From SIG603 sp964369415 (GTDB lineage: Bacteria; Bacillota; Clostridia; Oscillospirales; Acutalibacteraceae): a stretch of 52,414 bases of DNA. This document shows positions 33,990-44,300 of the stretch, piece by piece; within the stretch, counting starts at the first letter, position 1; each line of letters opens with the position of its first letter. The stretch is taken from assembly GCA_964369415.1 (NCBI GenBank), contig CAYJFP010000014.1, forward strand, positions 1 through 52,414, written 5' to 3'. Made by a program: the position numbers and the translations under genes. The notes beneath the pieces are model-generated. The model did not search any database, was not told the origin of the DNA, and saw only the letters and a program-made list of their open reading frames with translations.

Positions 33990-34505
33990 TTAAACTGTTT
34001 CGGGCTCGTCGTATTCTTTTCCAAAAGTATCGACAGTAACTTCTTCCATTACGATGTCTACAAGTGGCTTGTCAGAATAGTTAGTTTTTGTGTTTACGAT
34101 GTCTCTTGCCACTTCAAGGCCTTCGGTAAGTTTTCCAAAAGCGGCGTATTGGCCATCAAGGTGAGGAGCGTCTTCAACCATTACGAAGAATTGGCTTCCG
34201 GCGCTGTTTGGGTCCATGGTTCTAGCCATTGAGAGCACTCCAGCGGTGTGGACAAGGTCGTTTTTAAAGCCGTTTGAGGTGAATTCGCCTTTAATGCTGT
34301 AGCCAGGGCCACCGATTCCAACGCCGTTTGGGTCGCCGCCTTGAATCATAAAGCCAGGGATAACACGGTGGAAAATCACGCCGTTGTAAAAACCTTTTTT
34401 GATAAGTGAGATGAAGTTGTTTACGGTGTTTGGTGCGATTTCGGGATAAAGTTCGGCAGTCATAGTGCCTTTATTTGTTTTTATTGTAACTATAGGATTT
34501 GACAT
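33990..34505 (-). CDS. ppiB: Peptidyl-prolyl cis-trans isomerase, cyclophilin type
   Basis: Catalyses proline cis-trans isomerisation in the cytoplasm. 171 residues from ATG 34505 (the reading frame runs open further upstream, but GGAAG favours this ATG and no signal peptide results). Cyclophilin motifs FHRVIPGFMIQGGD, MARTMDPNSAGSQFFV and AAFGKLTEGLEVA include the active-site Arg, Phe and Gln-like positions. It converges with manA with no spacer. Confidence 0.94.
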   Translation of the reverse strand: MSNPIVTIKTNKGTMTAELYPEIAPNTVNNFISLIKKGFYNGVIFHRVIPGFMIQGGDPNGVGIGGPGYSIKGEFTSNGFKNDLVHTAGVLSMARTMDPNSAGSQFFVMVEDAPHLDGQYAAFGKLTEGLEVARDIVNTKTNYSDKPLVDIVMEEVTVDTFGKEYDEPETV

Positions 34506-34598
34506 GTGATTACTTCCTTTCCAAATAAATATAAAATAATTATAGGCTAATATTAACATACTTCTTCGTGTAAGTATAGTGATTTATATGAATTTATT

Positions 34599-34626
34599 TT
34601 GACAATATAGAAAAATATGATACAAT
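34599..34626 (+). promoter_or_regulatory. Promoter of exoA
   Basis: TTGACA (34599-34604), 16 bases, TACAAT (34621-34626), about 25 bases before the coding start. Confidence 0.75.
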
Positions 34627-34650
34627 ATAGAAAGGAATGAAAAGATAATC

Positions 34651-35403
34651 TTGAAAATAATATCTTGGAATGTAAACGGGCTTAGAGCCTGTATGACAAA
34701 GGGTTTCATGGACTTTTTAAATGAAGAGAATCCCGATATAATTTGTCTTCAAGAGACCAAAATGCTAAAAGAGCAGGCGGATTTCACCTTTGAAAATTAC
34801 AAAGACTACTGGAATTCTGCCGAGAAAAAAGGCTATTCGGGCACTTTGATTCTTTCAAAAATTGAGCCTATTTCGGTTAAATACGGCATAGATATAGAAG
34901 AGTTTGACTGTGAAGGAAGGGTTATAACCGCAGAGTACGAGGACTTTTTTCTAATTTGCGTTTATACTCCGAATGCACAGCCTGAGCTTAAGAGAATTGA
35001 TTACAGAATGAGCTTTGAAGATGAATTAAGAGCGTATCTTTTAAGTCTTAAGGAGAAAAAAGAGGTGGTTTTATGCGGCGACTTAAACGTTGCTCATAAT
35101 CCGATAGACCTTAAAAATCCGAAGCCTAATATAGGAAAACCCGGTTTTTCATACGAAGAAAGAGGTAAGATGACCGAGCTATTAGAGAGTGGATTTGTAG
35201 ATAGTTTTAGACATTTTTATCCCGATAAAGAGGGCGCTTACTCATGGTGGAGTTATAGAGGAGCGGCAAGAGAAAATAACACGGGCTGGAGAATCGACTA
35301 CTTTGTCGTTTCAAAAGGCTTTGAGGAAAATTTAGAAGACAGCTTTATTTTACCGCAAGTTATGGGTAGTGACCACTGTCCTGTTGGAATAAATATTAAA
35401 TAA
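34651..35403 (+). CDS. exoA: Exodeoxyribonuclease III/AP endonuclease
   Basis: Cuts at abasic sites in base-excision repair. 250 residues, normal length for the ExoA/XthA family. The catalytic motifs are WNVNGLRA, LQETK (Glu), YTPNA, GDLNVAHNPIDL (Asp, Asn) and the end SDHCPV (Asp-His). The start is TTG at 34651 after a weak SD; an ATG just upstream is followed by a stop. It lies 17 bp before malic enzyme and could be co-transcribed. Confidence 0.95.
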   Translation: MKIISWNVNGLRACMTKGFMDFLNEENPDIICLQETKMLKEQADFTFENYKDYWNSAEKKGYSGTLILSKIEPISVKYGIDIEEFDCEGRVITAEYEDFFLICVYTPNAQPELKRIDYRMSFEDELRAYLLSLKEKKEVVLCGDLNVAHNPIDLKNPKPNIGKPGFSYEERGKMTELLESGFVDSFRHFYPDKEGAYSWWSYRGAARENNTGWRIDYFVVSKGFEENLEDSFILPQVMGSDHCPVGINIK

Positions 35404-35419
35404 AAGGAGATATAAAATT

Positions 35420-36580
35420 ATGAACTATAATGAAATTGCAATTCAAAAACACAAAGAGTGGAAAGGTAAACTTAGAATAGAGGCGGCATGCCCATTAGAG
35501 TCTAAAGAGGATTTGTCCATAGCCTATACACCTGGTGTAGCGGCACCTTGTCTTGAAATTAAAGATGACATAGAAAAATCATACGAATACACAAGAAGAG
35601 GAAATTTAGTTGCGGTTATCACCGACGGCACGGCGGTTTTAGGTCTTGGCGACATCGGTCCCGAGGCTGGAATGCCTGTCATGGAGGGAAAATGCGTCTT
35701 GTTTAAAGCTTTTGGCGATGTAGATGCGTTTCCGATTTGTGTAGGAAGTAAAGACGTGGATGAAATTGTAAGAACTGTAGAGCTAATTTCGGGTTCTTTT
35801 GGCGGAATTAATTTAGAAGACATTTCAGCGCCAAGATGCTTTGAAATTGAAGAAAAGCTAAAACAAAAAGTCGATATTCCAATTTTCCACGACGACCAAC
35901 ACGGAACGGCTGTTGTAGAGCTTGCAGCTTTGATAAATGCACTTAAAATAGTTGATAAAAAGATAGACGAAATTGAAATTGTTCTAAACGGTGCTGGTGC
36001 AGCGGGAATTGCCACTGCTAAACTCTTGATGAAATACGGCGCTAAAAATATAATTCTTCTAAATAGTAAGGGCACTATATATGAAGGAAAAGAAGGCATG
36101 ACAAGCGTTCACGAGGAGTATGCTAAAATCACAAATAGAAGAATGATTAAAGGCGGACTTAAAGAAGCATTAGAAGGTGCGGATGTATTCATCGGTCTTT
36201 CAGCGCCTGGATGTCTTACAAAAGACATGGTAAAAGTGATGAATAAAGACGCTATAATCTTTGCTTGTGCAAATCCGACTCCTGAAATTTTCCCTGAAGA
36301 AGCGTTCGAAGCAGGTGCGAGAATTGTCGGAACAGGCCGTTCGGATTTTAACAATCAAATTAATAACGTGCTCGTTTTCCCAGGAATTTTCAGAGGAACA
36401 CTTGATGCAAGGGCGAAAGATATAACAGATGAGATGAAAATTGCCGCAGCTATCGCAATCGCAGATTACGTTAAAGATGAAGACTTGTGCGAGGATTATA
36501 TCATTCCGTCGGCACTTGACAAAACAGTTTCAATGGCAGTTGCAAAGGCTGTTTATGACATAGCAAAAAACTCAAAATAA
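35420..36580 (+). CDS. NAD-dependent malic enzyme, short bacterial form
   Basis: Oxidatively decarboxylates L-malate to pyruvate. 386 residues. The malic fold has SIAYTPGVAAPC (catalytic Tyr) and the Lys-containing GKCVLFKAFGDVDAFP, and binds metal through FHDDQHGT (acidic residues). The Rossmann part has LNGAGAAGIATAKLL (about 189-203). Cofactor preference is not certain from sequence. SD AAAGGAG; it is followed 22 bp later by the ECF transporter gene. Confidence 0.94.
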   Translation: MNYNEIAIQKHKEWKGKLRIEAACPLESKEDLSIAYTPGVAAPCLEIKDDIEKSYEYTRRGNLVAVITDGTAVLGLGDIGPEAGMPVMEGKCVLFKAFGDVDAFPICVGSKDVDEIVRTVELISGSFGGINLEDISAPRCFEIEEKLKQKVDIPIFHDDQHGTAVVELAALINALKIVDKKIDEIEIVLNGAGAAGIATAKLLMKYGAKNIILLNSKGTIYEGKEGMTSVHEEYAKITNRRMIKGGLKEALEGADVFIGLSAPGCLTKDMVKVMNKDAIIFACANPTPEIFPEEAFEAGARIVGTGRSDFNNQINNVLVFPGIFRGTLDARAKDITDEMKIAAAIAIADYVKDEDLCEDYIIPSALDKTVSMAVAKAVYDIAKNSK

Positions 36581-36602
36581 ATTGAAAGAAAAGGTTATAA
36601 AA

Positions 36603-37172
36603 ATGCAAAATATCAAAATTAACAAAAAAATGAATATCTACAAAATAGCGGGAATCGGCGTTTTTGCCGCCTTGGTTTTTGCTGCAAACTACATTCAAAT
36701 ACCTATTCCCGTTGCGATAGGAGATGTGACTCGTATTCACCTTGGAAATGCGCTTTGCCTTTTATCAGGTATGATTTTAGGGCCGATAGGCGGTGGACTA
36801 GCTGCTGGAATAGGCTCGTCAATCTTTGATTTACTTACACCAGCCTATATAGCTTCTGCGCCTTTTACCTTTGTGTTTAAATTTATTTTGGCGTGTATTC
36901 CAGGGCTTTTCGTAATATACTGCAAAAATCAGAATAAACTTATCAGAATTTTAGGCTGCGTTATAGGACAAATTGCTTATATAACCCTTTATATAGGAAA
37001 AACTTATTACGAAGGAATCCTTTTAGGTGCGGCTCCGGGTGCAATGATTCCTACTATTATCACAAAAACTACGGCATCTCTTACAAATGGAGTTATTGCG
37101 GTTGTCTGCTGCACAGTGCTTTACGGTGCCTTGTATTTTTCACTTAAAAAAAGCAAATTGCAACTTTCTTAA
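36603..37172 (+). CDS. ECF transporter S component (substrate-binding membrane protein)
   Basis: A polytopic protein of about 189 residues that binds a vitamin or cofactor and works with an energising EcfT-EcfA module encoded elsewhere. Six hydrophobic helices are visible, with the family sequence VAIGDVTRIHLGNALCLLSGMILGPIGGGLAAGIGS (wide core near 35-80), typical of the ECF S group. The substrate cannot be decided from sequence. I chose ATG 36603 (SD GAAAAGG) rather than the upstream TTG. It probably shares the transcript of exoA and malic enzyme. Confidence 0.8.
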   Translation: MQNIKINKKMNIYKIAGIGVFAALVFAANYIQIPIPVAIGDVTRIHLGNALCLLSGMILGPIGGGLAAGIGSSIFDLLTPAYIASAPFTFVFKFILACIPGLFVIYCKNQNKLIRILGCVIGQIAYITLYIGKTYYEGILLGAAPGAMIPTIITKTTASLTNGVIAVVCCTVLYGALYFSLKKSKLQLS

Positions 37173-37321
37173 TATTTAGTTTTTAATTTTCTTTATAAGT
37201 TCATTTTAGTTTTCTTATTTATTAGAAATTCATCACATAGTTTTCACACACCAATATCATAATTTAACCATAGCAAAAAACAAAAACATGGTAATACTAA
37301 ATTTATGAAGGAGTGAAAACT

Positions 37322-38815
37322 ATGTATAATCCATATGAGAATAACAACAAACCTTACGAAGAAAGAAACAATTACAACGAAAGTTTAAATCAAACAGCAA
37401 ATCAAAATTCAAATCAAACACAAACTGAAAATCAAAATACAAACCAATATGCAAGTTCACAGCCAAATTATAATTCACCGTACTATGCATACAGCAATCA
37501 AAAAACAAATGAAAGTTATAGTCCGCAAAATTACAGGCCACAAGCTTCTTACACTGCACCACCTATAAATTATCAAACGGCAGGTGCAGCACCAAAGAAA
37601 AAAGGTAGCAGTGGAAGATTTGTTTTAGCGATAATATTAGCGGCGGTGTTTTCAAGTGCAATTTCTATAAGTGTAATGGCCTTAATGCTGCAAAGTTCAG
37701 TGACTACACAGTCTATAAGTCAAGATGACAACGCATTTGTAATAAATAAAGTGATAGACGAAAGCGCAAGTGTAGAGCCAACAGGCGAGGTTTCTGTTCT
37801 TAGCAAACAGGAAATAGCTGATAAAGTTATTCCTTCTGTTGTAACAGTTCAAAATTATCAGCAGGCACAGTCCTTTGGTGGTTTCATGGGTGGTAATACC
37901 GACACAAGTTTAGGACTTGCCGGTGAAGGCTCTGGAATCATAATGTCAGAAGACGGATATATAGTTACAAATGCTCATGTGGTCGAAGACGCAGATAATC
38001 TTAAGATTATACTTTCAGATGGAACAACTTACGAAGCTACTTTAGTTGGCGCAGATACAGTGACAGACCTTGCAGTTGTAAAAATTGAAGCGACAGGTCT
38101 TACTCCAGCCGAATTTGGTTCATCGGATGACTTAGAAGTAGGTGACGAAGTTATCGCAGTTGGAAATCCCGGCGGTTCAGCCTTAAGCTCGACAGTAACA
38201 TTTGGCTATGTTTCGGCGCTAGATAGACAAATTACGATAGACGGATATACAATGACGGTTATTCAAACAGATGCAGCTATTAATCCTGGTAATTCCGGTG
38301 GTGCTCTTGTCAATGAGTACGGCCATGTAGTAGGAATTAATTCCTCAAAACTTGTTTCAGTTGACTATGAAGGACTCGGCTTTGCAATTCCGACCGATGA
38401 TGCAGAATCTGTAATTTCAGACTTACAAAATTACGGATATGTAAAAGATAGGGCAGTTCTTGGCATATCAGGAACTTATATAGATGAGATGACCGCTAGC
38501 TATAACGGTCTTTCAAGTGGAATGTATGTAGCAGAAATTACAACTCAGAACGGTATAGATTCAGGACTTGAAATTTATGATGTAATAACAGAAATTGATG
38601 GTGTATCTATTACAAGCTTTGGCACGATTGCCTCTATTTTAGCGGCAAAGTCACCTGGAGAAACAGTGGAACTCACTGTAAATAGAGCTCTAACAGGCGA
38701 AAGCTCATTGAAAATTTCTATAGTTTTAAGCTCAGCAGAAGAGGTAAAAACTATAGAGGAATCGCAAGAACAGGCAGTGCCTGAACAAACAACTCCACAA
38801 AATCCAATAGGTTGA
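37322..38815 (+). CDS. HtrA/DegP-like membrane serine protease
   Basis: A cell-surface protease/chaperone for envelope stress. 497 residues from ATG 37322 (AAGGAG nine bases upstream; the GTG nine bases earlier lies inside the SD). An unusual N-terminal cytoplasmic tail of about 95 residues is rich in N, Q, Y and P, then TM about 100-123, protease domain with the triad His219 (NAHVVED), Asp249 (TDLAVV) and Ser325 (NPGNSGGAL), and one PDZ domain about 385-470. The final Pro/Gln tail is short. A terminator follows. The target is unknown. Confidence 0.94.
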   Translation: MYNPYENNNKPYEERNNYNESLNQTANQNSNQTQTENQNTNQYASSQPNYNSPYYAYSNQKTNESYSPQNYRPQASYTAPPINYQTAGAAPKKKGSSGRFVLAIILAAVFSSAISISVMALMLQSSVTTQSISQDDNAFVINKVIDESASVEPTGEVSVLSKQEIADKVIPSVVTVQNYQQAQSFGGFMGGNTDTSLGLAGEGSGIIMSEDGYIVTNAHVVEDADNLKIILSDGTTYEATLVGADTVTDLAVVKIEATGLTPAEFGSSDDLEVGDEVIAVGNPGGSALSSTVTFGYVSALDRQITIDGYTMTVIQTDAAINPGNSGGALVNEYGHVVGINSSKLVSVDYEGLGFAIPTDDAESVISDLQNYGYVKDRAVLGISGTYIDEMTASYNGLSSGMYVAEITTQNGIDSGLEIYDVITEIDGVSITSFGTIASILAAKSPGETVELTVNRALTGESSLKISIVLSSAEEVKTIEESQEQAVPEQTTPQNPIG

Positions 38816-38833
38816 TTTCATGATTATATAGAA

Positions 38834-38869
38834 AAAATGTCGGACAGATTAGTTTGTCCGACATTTTTT
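38834..38869 (+). terminator. Terminator of htrA
   Basis: A 13-bp stem (38834-38846 with 38855-38867), loop of 8, T-rich tail. Confidence 0.92.
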
Positions 38870-38938
38870 CTTGCTAATTTTTTTGTATTGTATTAAAATA
38901 GTATTAATTTGAAATAAATATGAAACGGGTGATTTTGG

Positions 38939-39598
38939 ATGAAGCGTTCAGCGATAAACAATGCCTTAAAAAAAGCCATCGAAATGACAGAAAAATGTAA
39001 GTATTATTTGCCGAAATTTGCAAGCTACAACAAGGAAGACTTTGAAACAAAAGAGCTTAGCGGAATAAAAAAAGCCATGCTAGGCTGGGACGTGACGGAC
39101 TTTGGCAGCGGCGAATTTGAAAACCTAGGCCTTACTGCTTTTACAATTAGAAACGGCGTTTTAGGCGATACGGTTTATGGTAAGCCCTATGCCGAAAAAT
39201 TGCTGTTTTTAGAGGAAAATCAGCACATTCCAATGCACTTTCACGCCTATAAAATGGAGGACATAATCAACCGTGGCGGTGGAGATTTAAGGGTTGTCGT
39301 ATACAATAAAGACGAAAGTGAAAATCTTTCGGATGCAGATGTTACAGTCATGATTGACGGCGAATTTGTCACGGTAAAGGCGGGCGAAACACTTCTGATA
39401 AAGACAGGACAGTCGGTGACGATTCATCAGGGATTATATCACGAATTTTATGTAGAGGGCGGCTACACCATGCTAGGCGAAGTCTCGATGGTGAATGATG
39501 ACAACGGCGACAACAGATTTTATAAAGAGCTAAAGAGATTTTCAGAAATTATAGAGGACGAAGAGCCACTAAGAGTTCTGTGCAATGAGTACGATTAG
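38939..39598 (+). CDS. D-lyxose/D-mannose isomerase-like cupin
   Basis: 219 residues of the D-lyxose isomerase family (metal-dependent aldose-ketose isomerases acting on D-lyxose and D-mannose). The cupin metal motif HFHAYKMED (about 99-107) and the later YHEF (about 169-172) fit the Mn2+ site. Substrate specificity is not provable here. It is a single gene with weak promoter signals upstream (AT-rich, SD GGGTGA). The downstream spacer contains the repeat element and a terminator. Confidence 0.88.
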   Translation: MKRSAINNALKKAIEMTEKCKYYLPKFASYNKEDFETKELSGIKKAMLGWDVTDFGSGEFENLGLTAFTIRNGVLGDTVYGKPYAEKLLFLEENQHIPMHFHAYKMEDIINRGGGDLRVVVYNKDESENLSDADVTVMIDGEFVTVKAGETLLIKTGQSVTIHQGLYHEFYVEGGYTMLGEVSMVNDDNGDNRFYKELKRFSEIIEDEEPLRVLCNEYD

Positions 39599-39713
39599 GC
39601 TAAAGGCTAATCGCTAGTGGTGAAAGGCTATGGATGCGTATACTTTAAATTGATTGCACAAAAGTTAGGTGATTAATCAGTCATTCACCTTTCACTTTTA
39701 GCCATTAGTCAAT
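39597..39713. repeat. Intergenic repeat, two inverted arms
   Basis: The left arm (39597-39630) and the right arm (39678-39713) are imperfect inverse copies; the right arm matches the 20622 copy closely. The left arm overlaps the stop codon of the lyxose isomerase-like gene by two bases. Confidence 0.75.
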
Positions 39714-39752
39714 CTTCACATAGCAAAGATTATGACCATAATCCGCATAAAG

Positions 39753-39789
39753 AAAAACAGCCACTATTTTTGATAGTGACTGTTTTTTT
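39753..39789. terminator. Bidirectional terminator
   Basis: An imperfect 15-bp stem (39753-39767 with 39773-39787, one internal mismatch) between the lyxose isomerase-like gene and uraA, with T-tracts in both directions. Confidence 0.85.
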
Positions 39790-39814
39790 TAGAACTTTGT
39801 TAAAATTTATATGC

Positions 39815-41164
39815 TTAAACCTCGAAATTAACTGCTGTGTCGCCTTCTTCATTTTTACCGAAGGTGTATTCGTTGCCTGGTAAAACTGCGTTTAGGATGA
39901 TACCCACGATTGAAGCGACTGCAAGGCCTGAAAGGCTTATCGAGATGTCGCCTATGGCAAAAGTGATGGCGCCGATAGAGCTGAATCTGATTCCGATTGC
40001 AAGGCCTAGAATTAGTGCTGCGATGATGATGTTTCTGCTTTTTGCAAAGTTAACCTTGTTTTCAACCACGTTTCTAACACCGACAGAAGCTATCATTCCG
40101 TAAAGAATAAGGCTTACACCACCAATAGTAGCGCCTGGAAGTGAAACAATTAAAGCCGCAAATTTTGGCGAAAATGCAAGAACTGCACTTAGTACAGCTG
40201 CAATTCTGATAACCTTAGGGTCGTAAACTTTTGAAAGAGCTAGAACACCGGTGTTTTCGCCGTAAGTTGTGTTCGCTGGTGCTCCGAACAGTGCCGCAAG
40301 TGTAGTTGCAACGCCGTCGCCAAGAGTTGTTCTGTGAAGACCTGGATTTTCAAGGTAGTTTTTGCCAGTTGTCGAGCTTATTGCGCACATGTCGCCGATA
40401 TGCTCCATGACTGTTGCAAGTGTGATTGGAAGAATTGTGATAACCGCCGAAATGCACATTGAAGCGTTAAAATCTGCTCCGAAAATAGAGAAAGAAGTTT
40501 GCTCCCAAGAAAAAGGAATTCCTATCCAAGCGGCGTTGTTCCAATTTGTCATAAAAGTGTCTCTTGTGGCGGGGTCAATCGCCATTGAAAGAAGATAACT
40601 TGCCACGACTCCCAATAAAATCGGGATAATTTTAAGCATACCTTTGCCCCAAATGTTGAAACAAACAACCACTACAAGTGCTGTCAAAGCGACTATCCAG
40701 TTGCCAGAAGCGCTGTCAATAGCGGTAGGAGCAAGAGTAAGTCCGATAGCTATGATGATAGGCCCTGTGACTATCGGCGGGAAGAATCGCATGACTTTTT
40801 GAACGCCGAAAAATTTGATGAAGCCTGCCATTATAAAGTATACAAGTCCTGCCACGGCTACGCCGAAACTTGAATAAGTAAGCGGTATAGCCTCTCCGCT
40901 TGCCGTTACGAGTCCGTATGCGCCTAAAAACGCAAACGAACTACCTAAGAAAGCCGGAACTTTCATTTTTGTTATAAAGTGAAACAGTAATGTTCCAAGT
41001 CCCGCAAAAAATAGTGTTGCACTAACCGAAAGTCCTGTGATTGCCGGAACGAGAACTGTCGCACCGAACATTGCAAACAGATGTTGCACGCCAAGGACCA
41101 TCATTTTACCTCTGCCAAGTTCTCTGGCATCGTAAATAGCCCCGTGATTTTTCTTTTTTGTCAT
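39815..41164 (-). CDS. Uracil/xanthine permease (NCS2 family)
   Basis: A 449-residue nucleobase transporter with 12-14 hydrophobic segments, the UraA-type length. Family sequences include GVQHLFAMFGATVLVPAITGLS near the N-terminus and, in the middle, ITLATVMEHIGDMCAISSTTGKNYLENPGLHRTTLGDGVATTLAALFGAPANTTY read across segments, including the acidic Glu of MEHIGD. The NTTYGENTGV loop is usual for the family. UraA is most likely, but a xanthine transporter is possible. The leader carries a long palindrome (41203-41298). SD AAAGGGG supports the start. Confidence 0.88.
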   Translation of the reverse strand: MTKKKNHGAIYDARELGRGKMMVLGVQHLFAMFGATVLVPAITGLSVSATLFFAGLGTLLFHFITKMKVPAFLGSSFAFLGAYGLVTASGEAIPLTYSSFGVAVAGLVYFIMAGFIKFFGVQKVMRFFPPIVTGPIIIAIGLTLAPTAIDSASGNWIVALTALVVVVCFNIWGKGMLKIIPILLGVVASYLLSMAIDPATRDTFMTNWNNAAWIGIPFSWEQTSFSIFGADFNASMCISAVITILPITLATVMEHIGDMCAISSTTGKNYLENPGLHRTTLGDGVATTLAALFGAPANTTYGENTGVLALSKVYDPKVIRIAAVLSAVLAFSPKFAALIVSLPGATIGGVSLILYGMIASVGVRNVVENKVNFAKSRNIIIAALILGLAIGIRFSSIGAITFAIGDISISLSGLAVASIVGIILNAVLPGNEYTFGKNEEGDTAVNFEV

Positions 41165-41202
41165 TTATCCGCACCCCTTTAAAATTTATACACTGCTAGA
41201 CT

Positions 41203-41298
41203 AAAATGAATGAAAGCTATGAAAATTCCTTTTTCCACTTACTCCCGATGAATTGGCGGGAGTATTTTTTCAGAATTTAGATGCTTTCATTTCATTTT
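41203..41298. repeat. Long imperfect palindrome in the uraA leader
   Basis: Outer arms AAAATGAATGAAAGC (41203-41217) and GCTTTCATTTCATTTT (41283-41298) pair with one bulge. The middle hairpin has TACTCCCG/CGGGAGTA (41240-41247 and 41257-41264) and is followed on the plus strand by TTTTTT. It lies between ileS (upstream) and uraA on the minus strand, and no plus-strand gene precedes it. Confidence 0.7.
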
Positions 41299-41343
41299 TC
41301 TTAGAGTATTTTATCACATCAAGTAATTTTTTACAATATAATT

Positions 41344-44300
41344 TTATTTCTTGCTAATAAATATCTTTGCCTGATGTCCGTTGATATCCCATTCACGCAT
41401 GAAACCGTCGTTTTCGCTTGATGAAATGCTCTCGCCTAGAACATCCGAGCAGATTTCAGATTTGAACTCTGTCACGATGGCGTTTAGAGCTTCGTCGCAA
41501 ACTACCGAGATGTCGATGTGGTCGGTGACTTCAAATCCCGCATCTTTTCTCATGGACTGAATTTTGCTTACGATTTCTCTTACCATGCCCTCTTTTATGA
41601 GTTCGTCGGTAAGTGTCGTGTCCAGAACTACGGTAAGTCCGCTGTCGGTTTGAGAGATGAAGCCCTCTGCCTTTACGGTGTCGATTAAAAGTTCTTCTGC
41701 GGTAAGCTTGATTTCACCGTCCGAAAGTGTTAGTGAAAGCTCTTCGTTTGCATCGAGCTCTTTTTTTGCGGCTGAGCCGTCAAGATTTGAAAGGGCATTT
41801 CTGATTTCACCGATTTTTTTGCCGTATTTTTGCCCTAAGATTCTAAGCTGAGGCTTGAAGCTGTAGCTTACAAAGTTTGAAGCGTCGTCTGTTAGCTCTA
41901 TTTCCTTGACGTTTAGCTCTTCTTTGATTATTTCGGCGTAGTTTCCTGAAATTTCATTTGTTCCAGTGACATACATTTTTGAAAGTGGCTGACGATTTTT
42001 TATCGCTGCGTCATTTCTTGCCGCTCTACCTAGTGTTACGATTTTTAGAACCTCGTCCATTTTTTCTTCAAGCTCTGAGTCGATTTTGCTTTCATCAAAA
42101 GTCGGATAAGAGCAAAGGTGTATGCTCTTTGGAGCGTTTTTGTCAAAATTAGCTATTAGATTTTGATAGATGTCCTCGGTGATGAACGGAACTAATGGAG
42201 CTGAAAGCTTAGAAAACTCGACCAAGGCGGTGAAAAGAGTCATGTAGGCTGCTATTTTGTCATCTGTAAGGCTGTCCGCCCAGAATCTTTCACGGCTTCT
42301 TCTGACATACCAGTTTGAAAGTTCGTCGACAAAGGTCATAAGCTGTTTGCTGGTCTCTTGAACCTTGTAGTTTTCCATGTTTTCATCGACATTTTTGATT
42401 AATGTGTTAAGCTTTGAGAAAAGCCACTTGTCCATGACTGTAAGTTCTAGCTTGTTTATGTCGTAATTCATCGGGTTAAAGCCGTCGATGTCGGCATAAA
42501 GCACATAGAAAGCATAGGTGTTCCAAAGGGTTGAAAGGAATTTTCTTTGTCCTTCGATAACCGCTTTGCCGTGGAATCTATTTGGAAGCCATAATGCTGA
42601 ATTAGAATAAAAATACCATCTTATCGCATCTGCGCCGTAGTTGTTAAGCGCATCCATAGGCTCTATCGCATTGCCCTTTGACTTGCTCATCTTTCTTCCG
42701 TTTTCGTCTTGGACATGTCCTAGAACGATTACGTTTTTATAAGGAGCTTTGTTAAATAAAAGCGTGGAAATCGCAAGAAGTGAGTAGAACCAACCTCTAG
42801 TTTGGTCGACTGCCTCTGAGATAAAGTCGGCTGGGAATTGTTTTTCAAATAAATCGTGGTTTTCAAATGGATAGTGATGCTGGGCAAAAGGCATTGCGCC
42901 GCTGTCGAACCAGCAGTCGATAACTTCTGGAACCCTTGTCATTTTGCCGCCGCATTTTTCGCAGTTAAGCTTTACGTCATCTATATATGGTCTATGAAGT
43001 TCAATGTCATCAGGACAGTTATCCGACATGCTTTTTAGCTCTTCGATACTTCCTACGCAGTGGCGGTGTCCGCAGCCACATTCCCAGATATTAAGCGGTG
43101 TGCCCCAGTATCTGTTACGGCTTATGCCCCAGTCTTGAACGTTTTCTAGCCAGTCGCCAAATCTACCCTTACCGATGCTTTCGGGCATCCAGTTTATAGT
43201 GTTGTTGTTCTTGATTAAGTCGTCTTTTACGGCTGTCATCTTGATAAACCACGACTCTCTAGCGTAGTAGATAAGTGCGGTGTCACAGCGCCAACAGTGC
43301 GGATAGTTATGCTCGAATTTTGGAGCTTTAAAAAGTAGTCCCATAGCGGTAAGATCTTCTAAAATTAGCTTGTCGGCATCTTTGCAGAATACGCCTTCCC
43401 ACTTGGTTTCTTTAGTCATTTTTCCTTGTCCGTCTACTAATTGAACGAACGGCAAGTCATAGTTTCTACCCACGTTTGCATCGTCTTCACCAAAGGCCGG
43501 TGCAGTGTGAACCACGCCAGTACCGTCTGTAAGTGTGACGTAGCTGTCACATGTGACAAAATATGCTTTTTTATCGGGGTTTACAAAGTTCCAAAGTGGC
43601 TCGTACTCTTTATATTCAAGGTCTTTACCTTTAAATTCTTCGATTATCTCGGCGTTTTCGGATAAAACACTTTCTAAAAGTGCTTTTGCCATATAATAGG
43701 TAAATCCATCATCTTTAACTTTTACATAGGTTTCATCAGGGTTCACACAAAGTGCAAGGTTAGACGGAAGTGTCCACGGTGTTGTCGTCCAGGCTAGGAT
43801 ATATGCGTCTTCGTCTTTTACCTTAAACTTAACGATAGCCGAGCGCTCTTTTACGATTTTATATCCTTGTGCCACTTCATGGCTTGAAAGAGGAGTGCCA
43901 CATCTTGGACAGTACGGCACGATTTTAAAGCCTTTATACAAAAGTTCTTTATTATATATCTCTTTAAGCGCCCACCACTCGGACTCGATAAAATTGTTGT
44001 CGTAGGTTACATATGGGTTTTCCATGTCCGCCCAGAAGCCGACTGCCTTTGAAAAATCTTCCCACATGCCCTTGTATTTCCAAACGCTCTCTTTACATTT
44101 TGAGATAAATGGGTCAAGTCCGTACTCCTCTATCCCCTCTTTACCGCTGATTCCAAGGATTTTTTCTACCTCGATTTCAACTGGAAGTCCGTGGGTGTCC
44201 CAACCCGCTTTTCTTGGCACGTCGTAGCCTTTCATCAGACGGTATCTTGGGATCATGTCCTTAACCGCCCTTGTGATGACGTGTCCAATATGTGGCGTGC

